NCBI GenBank assembly: GCA_019120235.1
Contig: DWVN01000135.1
Location: forward strand, 1-14,371
Length of the DNA stretch: 14,371 nt
From: Dwaynesavagella gallinarum
GTDB taxonomy: Bacteria; Bacillota; Clostridia; Clostridiales; Clostridiaceae
Direction: 5' to 3'
How positions within the stretch are numbered: position 1 is the stretch's first letter; every line of letters begins with the position of its first letter. Shown one piece after another: positions 6,701-12,187 of the stretch. Below the pieces are notes generated by a model. The model ran no database searches and was not told where the DNA came from. It was given only the letters and a program-made list of their open reading frames with translations. Both the position numbers and the translations under genes were made by a program.

Positions 6701-7412
6701 AGCAACACCTGTTTTTGATGGAGCGACTAAGGAAGAAATTGAGAAGTGTTTAGAAGAAGTTGGATTTAGTAGTAGTGGTAAATTAACACTTTATGATGGA
6801 AGAACTGGAGAGCCTTTTGATAATCCTGTAACAGTTGGATATATGTATATTTTAAAGTTAGCTCACTTAGTTGATGATAAGATTCATGCAAGATCTACTG
6901 GACCGTATTCACTTGTAACTCAGCAACCTCTTGGAGGAAAAGCACAGTTTGGTGGACAGAGATTTGGTGAAATGGAAGTTTGGGCACTGGAAGCTTATGG
7001 TGCTGCTCATATGCTTCAAGAGATATTAACTGTAAAGTCTGATGATATTGTAGGTAGAGTTAAGACTTACGAGGCTATAGTAAAAGGAGAAAATATACCA
7101 GAACCAGGTGTACCAGAATCATTTAAGGTTCTTATAAAAGAACTTCAAGCCCTTTGTTTAAATGTTAAAGTTTTAAATGATGATTATGAAGAAATTGAAA
7201 TAAAAGAAACTTTAGAGGATGATATTGGAGATATTGATGTTTCCTTTGAAGAGTCAATTAAGTATGAAGAAAATGTTAAGGATATGCCTGAAACTGAAGA
7301 AAATGAATATCAAGAAGAATATGAAGAAGAAGATGATGATTTGATGGTAGATTCGTTACTTTCAGAGGATATTATGGTTGAAGAAGATTTTATTTCTGAT
7401 GATGACTATTAA
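3702..7412 (+). CDS. rpoB: DNA-directed RNA polymerase subunit beta
   Basis: A 1236-residue beta subunit, typical of Clostridia and free of the large Gram-negative insertions. It forms one jaw of RNA polymerase and much of the active-site cleft. Visible landmarks: 'VIVSQLVRSPGV' (V135, Escherichia coli V146) in the protrusion; the rifampicin region, about residues 485-512, with 'SQLSQFMDQTNPLSEL'; 'CPIETPEGPNIGLINS'; 'EDAMLISEQLVRDD'; 'GDKMAGRHGNKG' (K937 region); 'GGKAQFGGQRFGEMEVWALE'. Residue 502 (AAT, 5205-5207) is Asn where the family has His (E. coli 526). The other main rifampicin contacts (Q, D, R505, S507, L509) are kept. D517 replaces a usual Glu nearby. The last 75 or so residues form a very acidic, probably disordered tail rich in Glu and Asp. 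ATG 3702 was chosen from the Shine-Dalgarno distance. Confidence 0.98.
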   Translation: MIYPIKSGQRTRMSFGKIKDVIDMPNFIEVQLNSYDWFLKEGLLEVFSDVNPIKSFNGKHVLEFVDFKLDIASTKYDMEECKERDATYAAPLKVKVRLQNLDTGELKEQEVFMGDLPRMTPQGTFIINGAERVIVSQLVRSPGVYYDYEVDKNGRKLFSSSIIPNRGAWLEYETDSNEVLYVRIDKQKKLYITWLIKALGISTAEEILKYFGDDERLQNTLNKDDSEDQEQALIKIYDKLKPSEPATAESAKNLIDQYFFDPKKYDLSKVGRYKFNKKLSIAGRIVNNISASDILDPNTGEILVEKGNYITRELAEKIQNCGVNSVDLLIDDRCVRVIGNNWVHIKEFLEFDVSDLGIFDFVYYPVLRSILDNCSSEEEIKSELKKNIFDLMPKYITIDDIFSTISYILGLNSGIGYEDDIDHLGNRRLRSVGELLQNQFRVGLTRMERNIKERMMSIEPEMITPQNLINIRPVAAAVKEFFGSSQLSQFMDQTNPLSELTNKRRLSALGPGGLSRDRAGFEVRDVHNSHYGRMCPIETPEGPNIGLINSLATYAKVNSYGFIETPYRKVDKSTGKVTDEIVYMTADEEDQYLIAQSNELINENKEFVNSRIVVRSKEGMLLVSSDKVDYLDISPRQIVSVATSMIPFLENDDATRALMGSNMQRQAVPLLKASAPIVGTGIEYKAAIDSGVLIKAKESGEVCYVSSQEIRIKRTVDNQIDTYKLLKFKRSNQGTCINQRPIVNKGDFVEKGTVLADGPSTDLGEIALGKNIKIGFITWEGYNYEDAMLISEQLVRDDVFTSIHIEEYECDSRDTKLGPEEITRDIPNVGEDAVRDLDANGIIKIGAEVRTGDILVGKVTPKGETELTAEERLLRAIFGEKAREVRDTSLKVPHGEQGIIVDVKIFTRENGDELPPGVNQLVRCYIAQKRKISVGDKMAGRHGNKGVISRVLPEEDMPFLPDGTPLQICLNPLGVPSRMNIGQVLEVHLGLAASARGWHVATPVFDGATKEEIEKCLEEVGFSSSGKLTLYDGRTGEPFDNPVTVGYMYILKLAHLVDDKIHARSTGPYSLVTQQPLGGKAQFGGQRFGEMEVWALEAYGAAHMLQEILTVKSDDIVGRVKTYEAIVKGENIPEPGVPESFKVLIKELQALCLNVKVLNDDYEEIEIKETLEDDIGDIDVSFEESIKYEENVKDMPETEENEYQEEYEEEDDDLMVDSLLSEDIMVEEDFISDDDY

Positions 7413-7435
7413 AAATTAAGGGAGGGAATTTACTG

Positions 7436-10400
7436 TTGGTTGAATTAAACAATTTTGATGCCATAAGAATCGGTTTAGCATCTCCTGAGCAAATTAGAGA
7501 ATGGTCTAGAGGGGAAGTTAAGAAACCTGAAACTATAAATTATAGAACTTTAAAACCTGAACGTGATGGTTTATTTTGTGAAAGAATATTTGGTCCAACT
7601 AAAGATTGGGAATGTCATTGTGGGAAATATAAAAGAGTTAGATATAAAGGTATTGTGTGTGATAGGTGCGGTGTTGAGGTTACAAAATCTAAAGTTCGTA
7701 GAGAGAGAATGGGTCATATAGAACTTGCAGCTTCTGTTTCTCATATTTGGTATTTTAAAGGTACTCCTTCTAAAATGGCTCTTCTTTTAGAAATGCAAAC
7801 TAGAGTACTTGAGAAGATTTTGTATTTTGCTTCTTATGTTGTTTTAGATCCTAAAGATATTAAAATACTTCAAAAAGGACAAATATTATCTGAGAAGGAT
7901 TATAGAGAATATAGTGAAAAGTTTGGAGAAGGATCTTTTGAGGTTGGAATGGGAGCTGAAGCTATAAAAAAGCTTCTTTTAGATTTGGATTTAGATGATT
8001 TATCTGTTAAGCTTAAAGAAGAACTCAAAACTAGTACGGGACAGAAAAAAGCTAGAGTTATTAGAAGACTTGAAGTTGTTGAATCATTTAGAAAATCTAA
8101 TAATAAACCTGAATGGATGATAATAGATGTAATACCTGTTATACCTCCTGAACTTAGACCTATGGTAATGCTTGATGGTGGAAGGTTTGCAACATCTGAC
8201 TTAAATGATTTATATAGAAGAGTTATAAATAGAAATAACAGGCTTAAAAAGCTTTTAGATTTAAAAGCCCCTGATATAATTGTTAGAAATGAAAAAAGAA
8301 TGCTTCAAGAGTCTGTGGACGCTCTTATTGATAACGGAAGAAGGGGAAGACCTGTAACAGGACCTGGAAATAGACCGTTAAAATCTTTATCTGATATGCT
8401 AAAAGGAAAGCAAGGAAGATTTAGACAAAACCTTTTAGGAAAGCGTGTTGACTATTCTGGAAGATCAGTTATTGTTGTTGGACCTGAACTTAAACTTCAT
8501 CAATGTGGACTTCCTAAAGAAATGGCACTTGAGCTTTTTAAACCATTTGTTATGAAAAAACTTGTAGATTCTGGAATAGCTCATAATATAAAAGCTGCTA
8601 AACGTATGGTTGAAAAAAATATGAATCAGGTTTGGGATATTTTAGAGGAAGTTATTACGGATCATCCTGTTTTGTTAAACAGAGCACCTACTTTACATAG
8701 ACTTGGAATTCAAGCATTTCAACCAGTTTTAGTAGAAGGTAGAGCAATAAAGCTTCATCCACTTGTTTGTACTGCATATAATGCTGATTTTGATGGAGAT
8801 CAGATGGCAGTTCACGTTCCATTATCAATGGAAGCACAAGCAGAGGCGAGATTTTTAATGCTTGCTGCTGTAAATATTTTAAAACCATCAGATGGTAAAC
8901 CAGTGTGTGTACCTTCTCAGGATATGATACTTGGATCTTATTATTTGACTATGGAAAATGCAGCGTTAGATAGTGAAAATATGAAAAGTTATTCTAATAG
9001 TGAAGAAGCTATAATGGCTTTTGAACTTGGATATTTAAATATACATGAAAAAATAAAACTTAAAGTTACTAAAGAAATAAATGGTGAGAGAAAGACGAAG
9101 TTAATAGAAACTACTGTTGGAAAGGTTATATTTAATGAGTCTATTCCTCAAGATTTAGGATTTGTTGATAGAAGTAAGGAAGAAAACTTATTTAAATTTG
9201 AAATAGATTTTCTGGTTAATAAAGGTAAATTAACTGAAATTGTTGATAGATGTTATTTAAAATATGGACCTTCTGAAACTGCTTTAATGCTTGATCAAAT
9301 AAAAACTAAAGGTTATCATTATTCAACAATTGGAGCTATAACAGTTGCAGCTTCAGATATGATAGTTCCTAAAGAAAAAGAAAGTATTATAAAAGAATCA
9401 GAGGAAAAGGTTGAACTTATTAGTAAAAAATTTAGACGTGGACTTATGACAGAAGATGAAAGATATAATTCTGTTATAGAAATTTGGAACAAAACCACTG
9501 ATAAAATAGCTGATGTGCTTATGAATAGCATGGATAAGTTTAATCCTATATCTATGATGGCAGATTCTGGAGCGAGAGGTTCTAAGAGTCAGATAAAGCA
9601 GCTTGCTGGAATGAGGGGGCTTATGAGTAACCCATCAGGAAAAATTATAGAGCTTCCAATTAAAGCTTCTTTTAGAGAAGGGCTTGATGTTTTAGAATAT
9701 TTTACTTCAACACATGGAGCGAGAAAAGGTAACGCAGATACTGCTCTTAAAACGGCAGACTCTGGATATTTAACAAGAAGGCTTGTTGATGTTAGTCAGG
9801 ATGTAATTGTTAGAAGTGAAGATTGTGGAACAGAGGAAGGAATTTATGTATCTGAAATTAAAGATGATAATTCTATAGTTGAAAGTTTAACTGAAAGACT
9901 TATTGGAAGATATGCAGCTGAAGATGTTATTGATCCTGTTACTAAAGAGGTAATAATAAATAAGGGTGATTACATTACTAATGATATTGCAAAATATGTT
10001 GGAAATATAAATGAAGATGAAGAAAGAACAAATAATCAAAAAATATTAAAAGTTAAAATTAGAAGTGTATTTACTTGTGATTCAAGAATTGGAGTTTGTT
10101 CTAAATGTTATGGAATGAATATGGCGACAGCTAGAGAGATTAATATTGGAGAGTCTGTTGGAATTATTGCAGCTCAATCTATTGGAGAGCCAGGAACTCA
10201 GCTTACAATGAGAACATTCCATACAGGAGGAGTTGCAGGTGCTGATATAACACAAGGTCTTCCGAGGGTTGAAGAACTTTTTGAAGCAAGAAAACCTAAA
10301 GGGCTTGCTATAGTTTCTGAAATAAGTGGTATTGTTGAATTTGAAAATAGTAAGAAAAAGAGACTTGTTAGAGTTATTTCAGATGATGGTGAGGTTAAAG

Positions 10401-10999
10401 AGTATGATATTCCATTTGGATCTAGAGTTAAGGTTGAAAATGGAATGTATATAGAAGCGGGATCTATAATTACTGAAGGTTCTATAAATCCTCAAGATAT
10501 TTTGAGAATAAAAGGAATTGATGCTGTAAGGGAGTATCTTCTTGCAGAAGTTCAGAAAGTTTATAGACTTCAAGGTGTTGATATTAATGATAAGCATCTA
10601 GAGGTTATAATAAAGCAGATGACAAGAAAAGTTAGGATTTTAGAAGCTGGAGATACAGAAATTTTACCAAATTCTATAGTGGATATTTCTTATTTTAATG
10701 ATGAAAATAAAAAAGTTAGAGAAATGGGTGGAAAAGAAGCAGAATGTGAAAGAGTTTTACTAGGTATAACTAAGGCTTCTTTAGCTACAGAATCGTTTTT
10801 ATCTGCAGCATCCTTCCAAGAAACAACAAAAGTTTTAACTGATGCTGCTATAAAGGGTAAAATTGATCCGTTAGTTGGACTTAAAGAAAATGTTATAATT
10901 GGTAAGTTAATTCCAGCTGGAACAGGGATGGTTAAGTATAGATCAATGAAAATTATGTATGGTGAAGATGATAACAATCTAGAATATGTAACTACTTAA
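7436..10999 (+). CDS. rpoC: DNA-directed RNA polymerase subunit beta'
   Basis: An 1187-residue beta' subunit, the catalytic subunit holding the active-site magnesium. N-terminal zinc site: C60, C62, C75 and C78. Catalytic loop NADFDGD at 449-455, with D451, D453 and D455 binding Mg2+. Second zinc site: C797, C881, C888 and C891. The trigger-loop region follows, with 'GESVGIIAAQSIGEPGTQLT' from G905 and H929. K84, the residue reported to sensitise C. difficile polymerase to fidaxomicin, is present. Residues 100-121 depart from a well-conserved clamp segment (S100, K113, A115, E119, Q121). The start is TTG 7436, 9 bases after AAGGGAGGG (7418-7426); it gives the family N-terminus 'VELNNFDAIRIGLASPEQI'. 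It lies 23 bases after rpoB and is surely co-transcribed. The stop codon is inside a hairpin. Confidence 0.98.
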   Translation: MVELNNFDAIRIGLASPEQIREWSRGEVKKPETINYRTLKPERDGLFCERIFGPTKDWECHCGKYKRVRYKGIVCDRCGVEVTKSKVRRERMGHIELAASVSHIWYFKGTPSKMALLLEMQTRVLEKILYFASYVVLDPKDIKILQKGQILSEKDYREYSEKFGEGSFEVGMGAEAIKKLLLDLDLDDLSVKLKEELKTSTGQKKARVIRRLEVVESFRKSNNKPEWMIIDVIPVIPPELRPMVMLDGGRFATSDLNDLYRRVINRNNRLKKLLDLKAPDIIVRNEKRMLQESVDALIDNGRRGRPVTGPGNRPLKSLSDMLKGKQGRFRQNLLGKRVDYSGRSVIVVGPELKLHQCGLPKEMALELFKPFVMKKLVDSGIAHNIKAAKRMVEKNMNQVWDILEEVITDHPVLLNRAPTLHRLGIQAFQPVLVEGRAIKLHPLVCTAYNADFDGDQMAVHVPLSMEAQAEARFLMLAAVNILKPSDGKPVCVPSQDMILGSYYLTMENAALDSENMKSYSNSEEAIMAFELGYLNIHEKIKLKVTKEINGERKTKLIETTVGKVIFNESIPQDLGFVDRSKEENLFKFEIDFLVNKGKLTEIVDRCYLKYGPSETALMLDQIKTKGYHYSTIGAITVAASDMIVPKEKESIIKESEEKVELISKKFRRGLMTEDERYNSVIEIWNKTTDKIADVLMNSMDKFNPISMMADSGARGSKSQIKQLAGMRGLMSNPSGKIIELPIKASFREGLDVLEYFTSTHGARKGNADTALKTADSGYLTRRLVDVSQDVIVRSEDCGTEEGIYVSEIKDDNSIVESLTERLIGRYAAEDVIDPVTKEVIINKGDYITNDIAKYVGNINEDEERTNNQKILKVKIRSVFTCDSRIGVCSKCYGMNMATAREINIGESVGIIAAQSIGEPGTQLTMRTFHTGGVAGADITQGLPRVEELFEARKPKGLAIVSEISGIVEFENSKKKRLVRVISDDGEVKEYDIPFGSRVKVENGMYIEAGSIITEGSINPQDILRIKGIDAVREYLLAEVQKVYRLQGVDINDKHLEVIIKQMTRKVRILEAGDTEILPNSIVDISYFNDENKKVREMGGKEAECERVLLGITKASLATESFLSAASFQETTKVLTDAAIKGKIDPLVGLKENVIIGKLIPAGTGMVKYRSMKIMYGEDDNNLEYVTT

Positions 11000-11030
11000 T
11001 GTCAATATATGTTGACATTAAGTTATTTTA
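10994..11030 (+). terminator. Terminator-like hairpin spanning the rpoC stop codon
   Basis: ACTTAATGTCAA (10994-11005) pairs perfectly over 12 bp with TTGACATTAAGT (11012-11023) around TATATG. A short interrupted U run, TATTTTA, follows. The TAA of rpoC is within the 5' arm. The weak U tract and AT-rich stem suggest partial termination or 3'-end protection more than a tight stop. Confidence 0.65.
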
Positions 11031-11041
11031 AATGTTAAAAT
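11012..11041 (+). promoter_or_regulatory. Candidate rpsL promoter, -35 inside the rpoC hairpin
   Basis: A perfect TTGACA (11012-11017) lies in the 3' arm of the rpoC hairpin. After 18 bases comes TAAAAT (11036-11041), 5/6 to the -10 consensus. Transcription would start near 11048, giving an rpsL leader of about 85 bases. Part of the -35 match is forced by the hairpin symmetry, so it needs support. Confidence 0.55.
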
Positions 11042-11119
11042 ATTTGGGTTAAATATTTTTTTTAATTCATTTGGTAAGGTTTTATTAGTTAGCTTTTTTG
11101 TTTTTAAATATTTAAAAAA

Positions 11120-11126
11120 AGGGGTG
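11120..11126 (+). promoter_or_regulatory. Ribosome binding site that fixes the rpsL start
   Basis: AGGGGTG overlaps the in-frame GTG at 11124 and sits 6 bases before GTG 11133, so the second GTG is the start. The resulting N-terminus PTINQLIRKGR is the exact family beginning. Confidence 0.9.
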
Positions 11127-11132
11127 ATTATA

Positions 11133-11516
11133 GTGCCAACTATTAATCAGTTGATTAGAAAAGGAAGAAAGAAAGTTGTTTATAAATCTAATGCACCAGC
11201 TATGAAGTCTTGTCCACAAGTTAGAGGTGTATGTACTTTAGTTAAAACAATGACTCCTAAAAAACCTAATTCAGCTTTAAGAAAAGTAGCGAGAGTTAGA
11301 TTAAGTAATGGTTATGAAGTAACTGCATACATACCTGGGGAAGGACATAACTTACAAGAACACAGTGTTGTTTTAATAAGAGGTGGAAGAGTTAAAGATT
11401 TACCAGGGGTTAGATATCATATAATAAGAGGAGCTCTTGATTCTGCAGGAGTTCAAAACAAAATGCAAGCAAGATCAAAATATGGAACTAAGAAAGCAAA
11501 AAAAGCAGCTAAGTAA
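11133..11516 (+). CDS. rpsL: 30S ribosomal protein S12
   Basis: A 127-residue S12, the short form without the extra loop seen in Bacillus. S12 sits at the decoding centre and tunes accuracy. Signatures: 'PTINQLIRKGR' at the N-terminus, 'TPKKPNSALRKVARVRLSNG', 'PGEGHNLQEHSVVLIRGGRVK' and 'DLPGVRYHIIRGALD', ending in a basic KKAKKAAK tail. The lysines where streptomycin-resistance changes arise (K43 of TPKKP and the lysine of GRVKDLPG) are unchanged, as is the proline after it. Two cysteines (C27, C34) lie in the loop before the core. The start is GTG 11133. It has its own candidate promoter behind rpoC and is followed by rpsG after 88 bases. The L7Ae-like gene rplGB/ybxF, which B. subtilis has directly upstream, is not present. 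Confidence 0.98.
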   Translation: MPTINQLIRKGRKKVVYKSNAPAMKSCPQVRGVCTLVKTMTPKKPNSALRKVARVRLSNGYEVTAYIPGEGHNLQEHSVVLIRGGRVKDLPGVRYHIIRGALDSAGVQNKMQARSKYGTKKAKKAAK

Positions 11517-11527
11517 TTAAATAAATT

Positions 11528-11581
11528 TAAGTATTTTAATTTGGCTTACGGCGTATGTCGAGTACCGATGAATTAAACTTA
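11528..11581 (+). promoter_or_regulatory. GC-rich structured spacer between rpsL and rpsG, possible S7 control site
   Basis: TAAGT (11528-11532) pairs with ACTTA (11577-11581) and TTAATT (11536-11541) with AATTAA (11571-11576), with a 3-base ATT bulge. The enclosed 11543-11570 stretch has 16 G or C in 28 bases, far above the surrounding DNA, and can form small inner stems such as CGGC/GTCG (11549-11552 with 11557-11560, loop GTAT). The element ends 8 bases before the rpsG Shine-Dalgarno site. In E. coli S7 binds the rpsL-rpsG spacer to control its own translation; an equivalent role here is inference from position and composition. Confidence 0.45.
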
Positions 11582-11604
11582 TGATTTTTAAGGAGGGAAG
11601 TAAA

Positions 11605-12075
11605 TTGCCAAGAAAAGGACATATATCTAGAAGAGAAATTTTACCTGATCCTGTGTATAATAATTTAGTTGTTACAAAACTTATAAATAACATAATGAAG
11701 GATGGTAAAAAGGGTGTAGCTCAGAAAATATGTTATGGAGCCTTTAAGATAGTTGAGGAAAAAACTTCTAAAGATGCTTTAGAGGTTTTTGAAAATGCTA
11801 TGAATAACATAATGCCAATTTTAGAAATTAAATCTCGTAGAATTGGAGGAGCTACATATCAGGTTCCTGTAGAAGTTAGAGCGGATAGAAAACAAACTTT
11901 AGGTATAAGGTGGCTTTTGATAGCTGCAAGAAAAAGAAGTGAAAAGTATATGAGAGAGAGATTAGCAAATGAGCTTATAGATGCTTCTAACAATATTGGA
12001 GCAGCTGTTAAGAAGAGAGAAGATACTCATAAAATGGCTGAAGCTAATAAGGCATTTGCGCATTATAGATATTAG
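11605..12075 (+). CDS. rpsG: 30S ribosomal protein S7
   Basis: A 156-residue S7, the exact family length. S7 is a primary assembly protein that organises the 3' major domain of 16S rRNA (the head) and lines the E site. Signatures: 'PRKGHISRREILPDPVYNN', 'VTKLINNIMKDGKK', 'SRRIGGATYQVPVEV', 'RWLLIAARKR' and 'HKMAEANKAFAHYRY'. The start is TTG 11605, 7 bases after TAAGGAGGG (11589-11597); the in-frame ATG at 11581 lies upstream of that Shine-Dalgarno site and would add eight residues foreign to the family. Tandem TAG TAA stops end the gene. A terminator follows after 15 bases, so it does not simply run on into fusA. Confidence 0.97.
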   Translation: MPRKGHISRREILPDPVYNNLVVTKLINNIMKDGKKGVAQKICYGAFKIVEEKTSKDALEVFENAMNNIMPILEIKSRRIGGATYQVPVEVRADRKQTLGIRWLLIAARKRSEKYMRERLANELIDASNNIGAAVKKREDTHKMAEANKAFAHYRY

Positions 12076-12090
12076 TAAGTTGTTGGAATC

Positions 12091-12123
12091 ACTGTTTTGA
12101 TTGTAATAATCGAAACAGTTTTT
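12091..12123 (+). terminator. Intrinsic terminator between rpsG and fusA
   Basis: ACTGTTTTGATT (12091-12102) pairs with AATCGAAACAGT (12108-12119) over 12 bp, one of them U-G, around a 5-base loop. The 3' arm runs directly into TTTTT. It is a good intrinsic terminator lying inside the classical rpsL-rpsG-fusA-tuf order. Confidence 0.82.
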
Positions 12124-12131
12124 GTTAATAT

Positions 12132-12161
12132 TTGTATAAATTATTGATTTTCAATTAAAAT
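12132..12161 (+). promoter_or_regulatory. Weak candidate promoter for fusA-tuf
   Basis: TTGTAT (12132-12137) and TAAAAT (12156-12161) are 18 bases apart, behind the rpsG terminator. An alternative is TTGTAA (12101-12106) with GTTAAT (12124-12129). Both are poor matches in AT-rich DNA; the main argument is the need for a promoter after the terminator. Confidence 0.25.
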
Positions 12162-12187
12162 AGATGAAATTTGATTGGAGGCGAATT

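Noticed and set aside
8688..10977. Reverse-strand open frames opposite rpoC
   Set aside because: They overlap a fully conserved coding sequence and show low-complexity composition with no ribosome binding sites.
11037..11063. AAATATTT hairpin with T run upstream of rpsL as a second terminator
   Set aside because: The stem is A/T only and would be too weak; it is expected by chance in this composition.
11581..11604. Upstream ATG extension of rpsG
   Set aside because: The Shine-Dalgarno site lies inside this extension; TTG 11605 gives the exact S7 N-terminus.
12164..12187. Upstream ATG extension of fusA
   Set aside because: It precedes the GGAGG site that serves ATG 12188 and adds residues not found in EF-G.
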